DNA of 64,000 nucleotides from Solirubrobacterales bacterium (lineage in GTDB: Bacteria; Actinomycetota; Thermoleophilia; Solirubrobacterales; JACPNS01): assembly GCA_016185345.1 (NCBI GenBank), contig JACPNS010000003.1:1-64000 (forward strand), written 5' to 3'. Below are positions 41,925 to 50,837 of the stretch, piece by piece (position 1 is the first letter of the stretch; every line of letters starts with the position of its first letter). Under the pieces are notes generated by a model that worked only from the letters and a program-made list of their open reading frames with translations, had not been told where the DNA came from and did not search any database. A program made the position numbers and the translations under genes.

Positions 41925-42359
41925 GTGGCCTTGACCACGTCGAGCACGCTTTTGCGTGCCTCAATACTCAGCATCCTGACTGCCGCCCTTCTCGTGCTGG
42001 CGTCCTCGGCGAGCGCGTACGCAGACGACTCCGCGCCAACGCCGGCCACTGGATCCACTGAGGCGACCGGCATCGTCGGCGCACTCGGCGCCGACCCGAC
42101 CGTCCGCGTCGCAGCGCGCAAGCACTGCGTGAACAGCAAGGTCAGGATCGCGCCGCAATACACGGGCGGCGGAGGCCTCGTGATCTCCTACTTGTTCCTC
42201 AACGACGAACTCGTGGCCACACGCCGTTCGATCGGCGCGCTCTCGATCTCGATCAAGCGCTTCCACCGCGGCATCAACGGCCTCGAACTGATCAGCGAAT
42301 TCTCAGACGGTCGCGTCGCAAGCCTCTCGCGCACGATCCGCCGCTGCGGCGGGCGCTGA
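41925..42359 (+). CDS. small secreted protein of unknown function
   Basis: The 144-aa protein has a clear signal peptide (ILSILTAALLVLASSASAYA). An Ala/Thr/Pro linker follows, then a short beta-rich domain with two cysteines (ARKHCVNSKVRIAPQY and the terminal RTIRRCGGR) that could form a disulfide. AAAGGA lies 8-10 nt before GTG 41925. I do not recognise a family. Confidence 0.6.
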   Translation: MALTTSSTLLRASILSILTAALLVLASSASAYADDSAPTPATGSTEATGIVGALGADPTVRVAARKHCVNSKVRIAPQYTGGGGLVISYLFLNDELVATRRSIGALSISIKRFHRGINGLELISEFSDGRVASLSRTIRRCGGR

Positions 42360-42366
42360 AGCCCTA

Positions 42367-43479
42367 TTAGCGACTGACGGCGTCGGCCAACTCGATGACG
42401 CGTGCCGCGCGGTCTCCGAGTGAATCCGCCCCGTCTCCGAGTTCAACGATGTTGGTGTGCCCGACCTTGCGGCCGGGGCGTGGCGCTTTGTCGTAAAGGT
42501 GTAGATGCGCGCCGGGAACCGCAAGCACTTCGGCCGCCTCGGGCAGCCCGCCGACGAGGTTGACCATTGTCGTCGGAGTGATCGGCCCTGGATCGCCGAG
42601 CGGCAGGCCAACGACGGCGCGCACGTGGTTCTCGAACTGAGAAGTTCCGCAACCGTCGATCGTCCAATGCCCGCTGTTGTGCACGCGCGGAGCGATCTCG
42701 TTCAGGACCAGCTCCCCGTCGACCTCAAATAATTCCAACGCCAGGGCGCCGACGTGATCGAGCTCCTCGGCAATCGCGATTGCTCGCTCGGCCGCCAGTG
42801 CCTGCAGCGGATCATCGGCGGGGACGATCGGTGCGCGACTTGTATGGAGAATTCCTTTGCGATGGACATTTTCAGTCACCGGATAGGCGATCACGTCGCC
42901 GTCGCGGGATCGCACAACGACCACAGAGAGCTCCCGGCCGAAATCGACCTGACCCTCGAGCACCGACCGCTCAGACGCCACGGATTTCCAGGCGCGGTCG
43001 GCGTCAACCGCGGCTGTAATTCGAACTTGTCCTTTGCCGTCGTAACCGAGGCGGCGAGTCTTGAGTATTGACGGTGTGCCGATATCGGCGATCCCAGCCT
43101 CGAGTTGGTTCAGTGATTCGATCGCGCGGTACGGAGCAACGGGGAAGCCCAGCGACTCGAAGAGTTGCTTCTCGTTCAGTCGGTCCTGACTGACTGTCAG
43201 CGAGCGCGGCGACGGGGCGAGCTTGGTGCGCCCGGCAATCGCCTCAAGCGCCGGCGCGGAGACGTTCTCAAACTCAAAGGTGACGACGTCGCTGCGCTCG
43301 GCCAGCTCAATCAGCGCATCAATGTTCTCGAAGTCCGCAACGATTTGGCCTGCCGCGACGCGCGCCCCTGCCGCGGGCGACGGATCGACAAAATGGCACG
43401 CTATGCCAAGCGGCGCCGCAGCGAGCGCGAGCATGCGACCTAGTTGGCCACCGCCGACGATCCCCAGACTCGCGGCCAC
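42367..43479 (-). CDS. purK: N5-carboxyaminoimidazole ribonucleotide synthase
   Basis: The 370-aa ATP-grasp enzyme makes N5-CAIR from AIR, ATP and bicarbonate in purine synthesis. It shows LGIVGGGQLGRMLALAA at the N-terminus, the ATP-grasp lid ILKTRRLGYDGKGQVRI, and metal-binding Glu in LALELFEVDGELVLNEIAPRVHNSGHW. It starts 6 bp after purE on the same strand, so the two steps are in one operon. Confidence 0.94.
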   Translation of the reverse strand: MAASLGIVGGGQLGRMLALAAAPLGIACHFVDPSPAAGARVAAGQIVADFENIDALIELAERSDVVTFEFENVSAPALEAIAGRTKLAPSPRSLTVSQDRLNEKQLFESLGFPVAPYRAIESLNQLEAGIADIGTPSILKTRRLGYDGKGQVRITAAVDADRAWKSVASERSVLEGQVDFGRELSVVVVRSRDGDVIAYPVTENVHRKGILHTSRAPIVPADDPLQALAAERAIAIAEELDHVGALALELFEVDGELVLNEIAPRVHNSGHWTIDGCGTSQFENHVRAVVGLPLGDPGPITPTTMVNLVGGLPEAAEVLAVPGAHLHLYDKAPRPGRKVGHTNIVELGDGADSLGDRAARVIELADAVSR

Positions 43480-43485
43480 GGCCGA

Positions 43486-44007
43486 TCAGCTCCGGTCGGG
43501 TTCTTCGGCGACGGACGCGGTGGCATCCGCGCGGCGCTTCTCCAGCGCCGCCAGAACTTGACCGTTCGTGCCGCCGACGATCGATGCCGCGAGCAGCGCC
43601 GCGTTCGTCGCGCCGGCCGAGCCGATCGCGAGGGTGCCGACCGGAATGCCCGCTGGCATCTGTGCGATCGAAAGGAGTGAGTCGATGCCAGACAGCGCTC
43701 GCGACTGAACGGGCACGCCGAGCACGGGCAGCGACGTCTTGGCCGCGACCATCCCCGGGAGGTGCGCCGCGCCACCAGCTCCGGCGATGATCACCTGTAG
43801 CCCGCGCTCGCGCGCAGAGCCTGCGTACTCGAAGAGGCGGTCGGGCGTGCGGTGCGCCGACACGATCTTGACCTCGTGCTCGATCCCGAGTTCTTCGAGC
43901 ACCGCGGTCGCGGCGGACATCGTCTCCCAGTCGGACTGGGAGCCCATGATCACGCCGACGAGCGGCGAGTCGGAGCCAATTTCAGGGGTTTCGGCAGGGT
44001 TTGTCAC
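43486..44007 (-). CDS. purE: 5-(carboxyamino)imidazole ribonucleotide mutase
   Basis: The class I PurE of about 173 aa converts N5-CAIR to CAIR. Signatures: [14 protein letters not shown] with the substrate-binding Ser/Asp, [16 protein letters not shown] with the catalytic His, [13 protein letters not shown] and [23 protein letters not shown] 44007 gives the usual short N-terminus; TTG 44019 is the longer option. It is first in the purEK operon. Confidence 0.93.
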   Translation of the reverse strand: MTNPAETPEIGSDSPLVGVIMGSQSDWETMSAATAVLEELGIEHEVKIVSAHRTPDRLFEYAGSARERGLQVIIAGAGGAAHLPGMVAAKTSLPVLGVPVQSRALSGIDSLLSIAQMPAGIPVGTLAIGSAGATNAALLAASIVGGTNGQVLAALEKRRADATASVAEEPDRS

Positions 44008-44087
44008 GCTTGGCCGCAAGATAACATGGGTTGCCCGTCCATCCTTAGTTTCGTCCCGCGTCCTACTCGCGCACGAGGTGCATTCGT

Positions 44088-44879
44088 ATGAAAGTCAAGT
44101 CCTTTTCACTGTTCGTTCTAGCCGCCGCGCTCGCGGTCGGTTTCGCAGGATGCGCTCAGGACAGCACCGACACCTCAAACGACAACCCGGCCATGCAGAA
44201 ATCCGTCGCTGAGGGCCAGGCTCCCTCCGCTGCAACCGGCGCAGAAAAGGCGAAGGGCGAAACCGGAGCCAAGAGCACTGACCCCTCACGCAGCGAACCA
44301 AAGGGCGGCGCCGCCGGGACAAAGCGTTCCATCAGCGCTGACCCCTCAGGCGCGCTGAAGTACAACACCAATACGCTCAAAGCCAACGCAGGCGACATCG
44401 TGATCGCATTCACGAATGAGTCGTCCACGCCGCACGACGTGACGGTCACCGATCAGAGCAACATGGAAGTCGGCTCGACGGACGAGATCACCGAGAGCAA
44501 AGATTCAGTCAGTCTGAAAGGCGTCAAGGCCGGTGAGTACACGTTCTTCTGCTCGGTTCCCGGTCACGAAGAGGCTGAGCAGGGCGCGGTTGCCGCCTGG
44601 CCGGAAAAGCCAAGGGGCCTCATCTCCCGCGCCAAGAGCCTGCTGCGCCGGGACGACAGCCTGGCCTTCCGCGACGTCGTCGATGTGCCGATGATCTTCT
44701 CGCTGCCTGTTACCGCAACCTCGGCCCCTTCATCCGCTCGTTCGGGGACCTGCCGGGGTCGCGGGTGCTCGAACATGATGGTGGTGCGACGAGCGTCGTG
44801 CCAGCGATTCCAGCGGCGTCGCTTTTCAACTCGACGTTCTACGACCCCGCGCGTCCTGAAACGCTCGATGCCGCACTGA
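44088..44879 (+). CDS. cupredoxin-like lipoprotein with aberrant 3' extension
   Basis: The frame encodes 263 aa, but only the first about 163 look native: lipobox VGFAGCAQ, a Ser/Lys/Gly-rich linker, then a plastocyanin-like domain with copper ligands His ([10 protein letters not shown]), Cys and His ([11 protein letters not shown]). The fourth ligand Met, normally a few residues after that His, is missing. The frame instead runs through about 110 nt resembling the 5' end of the downstream acetyltransferase and then overlaps that gene out of frame. A deletion that fused two genes fits best. Copper binding is doubtful. Confidence 0.65.
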   Translation: MKVKSFSLFVLAAALAVGFAGCAQDSTDTSNDNPAMQKSVAEGQAPSAATGAEKAKGETGAKSTDPSRSEPKGGAAGTKRSISADPSGALKYNTNTLKANAGDIVIAFTNESSTPHDVTVTDQSNMEVGSTDEITESKDSVSLKGVKAGEYTFFCSVPGHEEAEQGAVAAWPEKPRGLISRAKSLLRRDDSLAFRDVVDVPMIFSLPVTATSAPSSARSGTCRGRGCSNMMVVRRASCQRFQRRRFSTRRSTTPRVLKRSMPH

Positions 44880-45445
44880 GCGTGGCCGAGTCCGAGTACG
44901 TCGCCGCGGGCGTCACGGCGTGGGGCGCATGGATCTTGGATGGCGATGCGGCCGCGCAGCGAATCGCGGTCGAGCACGGCATGAGGCTCGACTCCGTCGC
45001 GCGAGCCATGGGCGCGACGCTCTCGGACATCGACCTCTCGGTCGACACTTCGGCGGTTGGTGAACGCTGGGATCTGCCAACTGCAGCGAAGCTGAACGAA
45101 CTCGCGTATGCGGTGGGGCCAGGAAATTTCGGACCACTTGGTGAGATTGGGCAGTCGCCAGGAGCTCGGTGCTTCATTGCGGAGAACGAAGGCACCGCAG
45201 CGGCGGCGGTTGTCACGTATCCCAATGGCGATGACTGCGGAATCTTCTGGGTCGCTGCAGATCCCGTTTTTCAGGGTCGTGGCCTTGCGAAGGCAGCGAT
45301 GACGGCCGCGCTCCAAGGGGCAGTAGAAGATGGCTTCCAAACGACCACGCTCCAGGCAAGCAAGGCTGGCGCGCCGCTTTATTTACGCCTTGGCTACGAC
45401 GACCTCGGTCGCAGCGTGAATCTCTGGGAGCGGAGAATTAAATGA
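44765..45445 (+). CDS. GNAT-family N-acetyltransferase, 5' end disrupted
   Basis: The visible frame gives 226 aa. The GNAT acetyl-CoA site is near the C-terminus (CGIFWVAADPVFQGRGLAKA, then APLYLRLGYDDLG). The listed GTG start lacks a ribosome site, and the same frame is coding-like upstream ([20 protein letters not shown]) but has no start codon. Adding one base near 44685-44690 would join it to the cupredoxin frame, giving [18 protein letters not shown]. The gene therefore looks frameshifted and fused, or the sequence has an error here. Confidence 0.7.
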   Translation: MLEHDGGATSVVPAIPAASLFNSTFYDPARPETLDAALSVAESEYVAAGVTAWGAWILDGDAAAQRIAVEHGMRLDSVARAMGATLSDIDLSVDTSAVGERWDLPTAAKLNELAYAVGPGNFGPLGEIGQSPGARCFIAENEGTAAAAVVTYPNGDDCGIFWVAADPVFQGRGLAKAAMTAALQGAVEDGFQTTTLQASKAGAPLYLRLGYDDLGRSVNLWERRIK

Positions 45446-45446
45446 A

Positions 45447-45471
45447 AAGAGCGGCTGCTCAGGCCGCTCTT
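45447..45471 (+). terminator. intrinsic-like terminator after GNAT gene
   Basis: AAGAGCGGC-N7-GCCGCTCTT forms a 9-bp perfect GC-rich stem directly after the GNAT stop, followed by a weak pyrimidine tract. This is the best-formed terminator hairpin I saw in the window. Confidence 0.7.
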
Positions 45472-45492
45472 CTCGGTGCTTCTCGTTCCCAT

Positions 45493-45527
45493 CACACACA
45501 TCGGAGGGGGAGGGAATGATGTGTGTG
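45493..45527 (+). repeat. CACACACATC inverted repeat enclosing a purine-rich GGAGGGGGAGGG
   Basis: Arms 45493-45502 and 45518-45527 pair perfectly over 10 bp, with a 15-nt loop that contains Shine-Dalgarno-like GGAGGGGGAGGG. It lies about 95 nt upstream of the SRAP start codon. It may be a regulatory hairpin for a leader or simply a second terminator element. No leader peptide is convincing. Confidence 0.4.
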
Positions 45528-45619
45528 TTCGCTCGGTATGAAAATGATTATGCGCGCTGCTCATTCATTCCGCATATGGCGCGCATTAATGGTTTGTTAG
45601 CGGGTAAGTTCGTTAGAGC

Positions 45620-46315
45620 ATGTGTGGTCGCTACAAGTTGCAGGACCCAGAGTGGGTCGAGGCCGATTTCAGCACTCAGTTTCCGACACTCTCGGACTCC
45701 GTGCGCCGGCCCCGCTTCAACGTCGCGCCCGGCCAACTCGTGCTTGCGATCACGCGCGGCGAGGGTGGTCGGGCGCTCGAAGAGATGGACTGGGGGATCG
45801 AGGCGCCCTGGACCGGCGGCCCCCCGCAGATCATCAACGCGCGCGGTGAGAAGCTGCCCGAGAGTGGCTTCTGGAAGCCGATGCTTGAGAAGCGCCGCTG
45901 CGCACTTCCCGCAGACGGGTTCTATGAATGGAAGGCGCCGCTCGAAACCGGCGGAAAGAAGCAGCCGTTTCTGTTCACACGCAATGATGGCGCGCCGTTC
46001 TGGTTCGCCGGTGTGTACGCCAAGTCCCGGAGCGACGAACCCAAGGCCGCGAACCAGTGCGCGATCATCACGGTCGATCCCAATGACCTTGTCGAGGGCA
46101 TCCACAACCGGATGCCGGCGATGCTGAATGCTGAAGAACTCGCGGTGTGGCTCGAGGGCGACGCCGAGGACGCCTTCACCGCGCTCCAGCCATTTCCCTC
46201 GGTCGAGATGCGTGCGCTTCCGATCGGGCGCGCGATCGGCAACCCACGCAACGAAGGACCAGAGCTGGTCGAGCCCGCCGAGCCCGAAGGACCGGCGCAG
46301 GCGCAGCTAGTCTGA
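45620..46315 (+). CDS. SRAP (HMCES/YedK-like) abasic-site processing protein
   Basis: The 231-aa protein cross-links to abasic sites in single-stranded DNA through its N-terminal cysteine. C2 (MCGRYKLQD) is in place after Met removal. N73 (IINARGEK), E103 (DGFYEWKAP) and H162 (GIHNRMPAML) complete the active site. The C-terminal tail (about 20 residues, Pro/Glu-rich) is extra. It is followed after 6 bp by an aldo/keto reductase gene. No clear LexA box was found upstream. Confidence 0.93.
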   Translation: MCGRYKLQDPEWVEADFSTQFPTLSDSVRRPRFNVAPGQLVLAITRGEGGRALEEMDWGIEAPWTGGPPQIINARGEKLPESGFWKPMLEKRRCALPADGFYEWKAPLETGGKKQPFLFTRNDGAPFWFAGVYAKSRSDEPKAANQCAIITVDPNDLVEGIHNRMPAMLNAEELAVWLEGDAEDAFTALQPFPSVEMRALPIGRAIGNPRNEGPELVEPAEPEGPAQAQLV

Positions 46316-46321
46316 GTCGCG

Positions 46322-47452
46322 ATGATCGACCCAACGCAAAGCGCGCTCGGAACCTGGAGCGGCGGCAAGTTCATGCACTTCGGAGAAGAGCTTCCGCACG
46401 AGCGACTCGTCTCTCTGCTGCGCCCGGGCAACGGAATCGACACGCTGCTGACCGCCGATGCTTATGGTGCCGGCGCGGCCGACGAGTTGACGGGCGAGGC
46501 GGTTTCGGGCCTGCCGCGCGAGAGCTATTCGCTTGTCGGAGCAGTCGGCCACGACTTCTATGAGGGCGAGCGCCAAGGCGCCAAGGGCTTCCAGCGCTTC
46601 ACCGACCCGCTGCTGCGCGGCGAGAATGAATACGCCGATTACTTGCGCATGGCGACCGAGAAGAGCCTCGAGCGCATCGGCGTCGATCAGTTTGACCTGC
46701 TGATGTTGCACAACCCCGACCGGACCGGCTTTACGAGTCAAGCAGTCTGGGACGGCATGGCTGCGCTCAAAGACGCCGGCCTCACGCGCCTGCTCGGCGT
46801 CGCGCCCGGCCCGGCCAACGGCTTCACACTCGACATAATCGACTGCTTCGAGCGCTTCGGCGACATGATCGACTGGAGCATGATCATCCTCAACCCGTTC
46901 GAGCCCTGGCCCGGCGAGTTGGTCCTGCCCGCGGCAGAGAAGTACGACGTCAAGCTGCTCACGCGCGTCACTGATTTCGGAGGGATTTTTCACGACGACG
47001 TCAAGCCCGGTCACCGGTTCGCCGACTGGGACCACCGCAAGTTCCGCCCCGAAGGCTGGGTCGAGCAGGGCAACGAGAAGCTGAACGCCGCGCGCCCGAT
47101 CGCCGAGAAGTATGGCCTTACGGCGCTGCAGCTCGCGTGCTGGTGGAACCTCGCGCACCCTGCGGTTGAGTCGGTCGTTCCGACCTTGATTCAGGAACTC
47201 GACTCTGAGAAGAGCGCCGAGGACAAGCGCGCGGAACTTTCTGCAGTATCGGGCCAGAATCCGCTCAGCGCCGCGGACGTCGACGCCCTGCGCGAGATCG
47301 GCGACAACAAGAACTGCATGGTCCTCAAGGGTGGATCACCCGACAACGCGGGCGAGGCTGTCGCCGACAGCTGGCCGATCGATCAGCCGCTGCGTGAGCT
47401 TGCCCTCCGCTGGAAGATCGAACCCGAGCGCGAGCTCGTCCAGAATCACTAG
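46322..47452 (+). CDS. aldo/keto reductase family protein
   Basis: The 376-aa (beta/alpha)8 barrel oxidoreductase has the catalytic-region pattern TADAYGAGAADELTG with the general acid Tyr, followed by EKSLERIGVDQFDLLMLHNP. The AKR end pattern ALQLACWWNLAHPAVESVVP also fits. It reduces aldehydes or ketones with NADPH; the substrate is unknown. It has an extra C-terminal segment of about 60 residues. It is probably co-transcribed with the SRAP gene. Confidence 0.85.
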   Translation: MIDPTQSALGTWSGGKFMHFGEELPHERLVSLLRPGNGIDTLLTADAYGAGAADELTGEAVSGLPRESYSLVGAVGHDFYEGERQGAKGFQRFTDPLLRGENEYADYLRMATEKSLERIGVDQFDLLMLHNPDRTGFTSQAVWDGMAALKDAGLTRLLGVAPGPANGFTLDIIDCFERFGDMIDWSMIILNPFEPWPGELVLPAAEKYDVKLLTRVTDFGGIFHDDVKPGHRFADWDHRKFRPEGWVEQGNEKLNAARPIAEKYGLTALQLACWWNLAHPAVESVVPTLIQELDSEKSAEDKRAELSAVSGQNPLSAADVDALREIGDNKNCMVLKGGSPDNAGEAVADSWPIDQPLRELALRWKIEPERELVQNH

Positions 47453-47497
47453 CGTCCAGCGTTCAAGTGCGGCCGGCCCGCTGACGATCAATTGTTC

Positions 47498-48403
47498 ATG
47501 GCCCGCATGCACCGCCCACTTTCCTGCGCGCTGATCGCACTCGTTGCCGTGCTCGCTTTCTCTGGTTGCGCCTGGAAAGGCGAGGGCAAGGACGTCGCCG
47601 CCGCGATCATCGCCAGTTCGACCGTCAAGACCCGCGCATTCACCGGGTCGATGAAGATGGACATGCGCCAGATGAAGGGCGCGACGTCTGCGACTGGAAC
47701 CAGCGGGAGCGGCTCCGGCAAAGTCGAGATGACCTTCAGCGGCGCGATCGACGACACCGACCCGGCGAATCCAAAGATGGTCATGAAGATGTCGGCCGCG
47801 GGCCAGGACACTTCGATGGTCGCCCCGGGCGACGGCAAGTTCTACATCACCTCGGGCGGCAAGAGCTACTACGTGCCGATGGATCCCGCCGCCGCCGAGA
47901 AGCAGACGATCAACCCGCAGAAGATTTACGTGGCGCTCGGGGATGCAGTCCGCGACTTCCAGAAGTCGCCCCCGATCACGAACGCGCAGGGCAAGCAGGT
48001 CGACACGACGACTGCGACCGTCAGCAAGAAGAAGCTTTGCGGGCCGGTGCTTGATGCATTTGGGGAGGCGATGAATCAGTCTTCTGGATTGACGAGCGGC
48101 CTTGGCGGGAGCGGGAACTCTGGAAGCACCAACGCCCTTGGCAAGGACGGTAAGAAGATGATGCAGTCGTTCTGCCAGACCATGCTGAAGTCTGATCCGC
48201 GCGTCTGGTTCGGAATCGATGGCGGCAAGCTGACCGACGTTGCGCTCACCGCCCAGCTGACAATTCCATTCGCTGGGCCGATGGGCATCGAGGTCCAGTA
48301 CCACGAGTACAACCAGGATCAGCCCCAGACTGGCTTTGACGCTCCTGCGGGCGCTGCCCCGATGGGCGACCTGAATATGGTCAGTCAGCCGTCCAGCATT
48401 TAG
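47498..48403 (+). CDS. lipoprotein, LppX/LprG-like
   Basis: About 301 aa with a lipobox at LAFSGCAWK (Cys near residue 24). It then has beta-strand-rich sequence with alternating short hydrophobic and polar residues (FTGSMKMDMRQMKG, GKVEMTFSGAIDD, KMVMKMSAAGQDTSMV). This pattern resembles the LppX/LprAFG/LolA-like lipid-binding half-barrel of Actinobacteria, a family that carries lipids to the outer envelope. The similarity is judged by eye. ATG 47498 is used; ATG 47507 is also possible. Confidence 0.7.
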   Translation: MARMHRPLSCALIALVAVLAFSGCAWKGEGKDVAAAIIASSTVKTRAFTGSMKMDMRQMKGATSATGTSGSGSGKVEMTFSGAIDDTDPANPKMVMKMSAAGQDTSMVAPGDGKFYITSGGKSYYVPMDPAAAEKQTINPQKIYVALGDAVRDFQKSPPITNAQGKQVDTTTATVSKKKLCGPVLDAFGEAMNQSSGLTSGLGGSGNSGSTNALGKDGKKMMQSFCQTMLKSDPRVWFGIDGGKLTDVALTAQLTIPFAGPMGIEVQYHEYNQDQPQTGFDAPAGAAPMGDLNMVSQPSSI

Positions 48404-48509
48404 TCCGGGGATGGGCGCCGCGCGATCGCTCGACCCGCCGCAGTGCTCGCTCGTGCGACGATCGCAACCCTTTCTGGCAAGTTCGGAGTCGCTGCCGTAG
48501 ATTGGGGCG

Positions 48510-49961
48510 GTGCCGCTCCGCCTGAACAGCGCCAAAGGCAAGTGGGTCGTCGCGGCGACCGTCCTTGGCTCGTCGATGGTGTTTCTCGACGGCACCGTTG
48601 TGAACGTTGCGCTGCCGCGTATTGGCAGTGAGTTCGACGCCGGCATCTCTGGGCTGCAATGGGTGCTCAACAGCTACTTGCTCGCGCTTGCCGCGCTGAT
48701 TCTGCTTGGTGGATCGCTTGGCGATCGCTTCGGCCGTAAGCGCATCTTTGTGATCGGGGCCGCTTGGTTCACTGCCGCGTCTGCGCTGTGTGGACTGGCT
48801 CCGACAGTTGAGTGGCTGATTGCGGGTCGCGTGCTGCAGGGCGTCGGTGGAGCACTGCTCGCCCCGGGGAGCCTCGCGATCCTCGAGGCGGGCTTTGCGC
48901 GCGAGGATCGCGGGCGGGCGATCGGGGTCTGGTCAGGACTGGCCGGCGTTTCGACGGCGATTGGTCCGCCGCTCGGTGGCTACCTGATCGACGCTGTGAG
49001 CTGGCGCGCCGTGTTCTTCCTGAACATCCCGGTCGGCATCGCCGTGGTTCTGGTCTCGTTGCGGCACATCCCCGAGTCGCGCGATGAGTCGCTGGTCGGC
49101 GAGATTGACTACGCGGGCGCCGGCCTTGCGGTGGTTGCGCTCGGCGGGATTTCGTGGGCGCTGATTGAGGGTCCTGCTCGCGGATTCGAGGCGCCGGCGG
49201 TGGTCGCTGCGCTGGTCGCCGGCCTTGTCGCTTGCGGACTGTTCTTCTGGCGCGAGACCATTGCGAAGGAACCGATGCTCCCACTTGAACTCTTCCGATC
49301 GCGGACGTTCTCGGCGGCGAATCTCCTGACGTTCGTGGTTTACGGTGCCTTCGGTGGGGCGCTCTTCCTGCTCACCGTTCTGCTGCAGACGGGCCTCGGC
49401 TATTCGCCGCTTGTCGCGGGCCTTGCGACGCTTCCGGTCACGCTCGTGATGCTGCTCTTCAGTGCACGTTCTGGCGCACTCGCTCAGCGGATCGGGCCGC
49501 GGTTGCCCCTCACGGTGGGTCCGCTGGTGCTCGCTGCTTCGTTGGCCGCGATGTACACCATCGACACTGACTCGAGCTATCTCACCGGCATCTTGCCGAG
49601 CGTGCTGCTGCTCTCCGTCGGCCTGGTGATCGTTGTCGCGCCGGTGACTGCGACGACGCTCGCTGCCGCACCCGACGAACGGGCCGGCGTCGCCTCGGCG
49701 GTGAGCAATGCGGTTTCACGCACTGGGCAGTTGTTTGCGATTGCACTCCTGCCCGCGATCGGCGGGCTGACCGGCTCTGAGTACGACGATCCGAGCGCGA
49801 TTGTTGCGGCGTTTCAGACGGCCGTGCTGTTCTCGGCCGGGCTCTGCGTCATCGGGGCGGCGATCGCCTGGTTGATGATCGACAACAAGTGCCTCCAGGG
49901 CGCGAAAGTCAGCGCCCCGGCATCGAATCCTGTTCTTCATGGCGGAAGCGCTGGCGACTGA
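48510..49961 (+). CDS. MFS drug/proton antiporter, DHA2 (14-TMS) family
   Basis: The 483-aa efflux-type permease has motif A GDRFGRKRIFVIGAAWF, an N-terminal motif D FLDGTVVNVALPRIG, and antiporter motif C GGYLIDAVSWRAVFFLNIPV (WRxxFxINxP). These are diagnostic of EmrB/QacA-type antiporters. It probably exports a hydrophobic compound. The last 53 bp overlap the 3' end of the convergent YihY gene. Confidence 0.9.
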   Translation: MPLRLNSAKGKWVVAATVLGSSMVFLDGTVVNVALPRIGSEFDAGISGLQWVLNSYLLALAALILLGGSLGDRFGRKRIFVIGAAWFTAASALCGLAPTVEWLIAGRVLQGVGGALLAPGSLAILEAGFAREDRGRAIGVWSGLAGVSTAIGPPLGGYLIDAVSWRAVFFLNIPVGIAVVLVSLRHIPESRDESLVGEIDYAGAGLAVVALGGISWALIEGPARGFEAPAVVAALVAGLVACGLFFWRETIAKEPMLPLELFRSRTFSAANLLTFVVYGAFGGALFLLTVLLQTGLGYSPLVAGLATLPVTLVMLLFSARSGALAQRIGPRLPLTVGPLVLAASLAAMYTIDTDSSYLTGILPSVLLLSVGLVIVVAPVTATTLAAAPDERAGVASAVSNAVSRTGQLFAIALLPAIGGLTGSEYDDPSAIVAAFQTAVLFSAGLCVIGAAIAWLMIDNKCLQGAKVSAPASNPVLHGGSAGD

Positions 49962-50817
49962 AGGCGCCGTAGCCGTGTGCTCTCTTGTACCGCGCGAGCT
50001 CGTTGTCGAATTCCAGACCCAGCAGCACTGCGACGTTTGAGAGATAGAGCCATACAAGGAAGATCGCCACGCTGGTGAGGCTGCCGAAGACCTTGTTGAA
50101 GTTGCCGAAGCTCCCGACCCAGAAGCTGAACAGTGCTGACGCGATCAACCAGAGCACCAGTGCGAGCGCCGAGCCGTTGGTCGCGAAGCGAAAGCGTCGC
50201 TTCTCGAAATTGGGCCCGAGGCTGTAGAGGATCCCGAGCGCGGACAGGAAGAGCAGCAGGACGATCGGCCATTTGACGAAACCCCAACCGCCAAGGATGT
50301 CGGCGGAAATGCCGGTCACTCGTGTGAACTCCTCCGCGATCGGCCCGGTGAGCACGATCGCGACGGCCGTCACGATGGCGAAGACCATCAGCAGCAACGT
50401 GAGTGCGAAGCGCAGCGGAATCGTGATGAAGAACCTGCGCGTTTCTTCGACTCCGAGGATCACCCCGGCCGCGCGGATGAACGCACCCACGTAGCTGGAT
50501 GCCGAATACACCGCGATCAATGTGCCGACGATCAGGGCGGTCGTCGCGGCGCCGCCGGAATTCTGAACGTTCTTGGTAGCGCTGAGCACGATGTCGCGCG
50601 CGGGTCCAGACGGCAGATCGGTCATCGTCTCGATGATCGCGTCGGTCGCATCGTTGCCGATCAGGCCGAGGACCGAGACGAGCGCCAAAAGCCCTGGGAA
50701 GATCGAAAGAACCGAGTAATAAGTCAGCGCAGCTGCCCAGTCGATCAAACGGTGATCGCCGATCCGCGAGATCGCGATGTCGAGCTGCTCGTAAACGGCT
50801 ATGGCGCGGCGTTTCAT
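49909..50817 (-). CDS. YihY/BrkB-family inner membrane protein
   Basis: The 302-aa protein has six transmembrane helices. The family signature is present: DWAAALTYYSVLSIFPGLLA near the N-terminus, FIRAAGVILGVEE, LYSLGPNFEKRRFRF and VFLVWLYLSNVAVLLGLEFD (here IFLVWLYLSN). Despite the old name it is not an RNase. The function is uncertain. It overlaps the MFS gene tail to tail by 53 bp. Confidence 0.88.
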   Translation of the reverse strand: MKRRAIAVYEQLDIAISRIGDHRLIDWAAALTYYSVLSIFPGLLALVSVLGLIGNDATDAIIETMTDLPSGPARDIVLSATKNVQNSGGAATTALIVGTLIAVYSASSYVGAFIRAAGVILGVEETRRFFITIPLRFALTLLLMVFAIVTAVAIVLTGPIAEEFTRVTGISADILGGWGFVKWPIVLLLFLSALGILYSLGPNFEKRRFRFATNGSALALVLWLIASALFSFWVGSFGNFNKVFGSLTSVAIFLVWLYLSNVAVLLGLEFDNELARYKRAHGYGAFSRQRFRHEEQDSMPGR

Positions 50818-50837
50818 TGGAAAGAGTCTCGTCGAGG

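Noticed and set aside
45516-46127. 203-aa open frame starting in the hairpin before SRAP
   Set aside because: It overlaps SRAP in another frame and becomes Arg/Ser/Pro-rich there. A short leader peptide at its start cannot be excluded but has no support.
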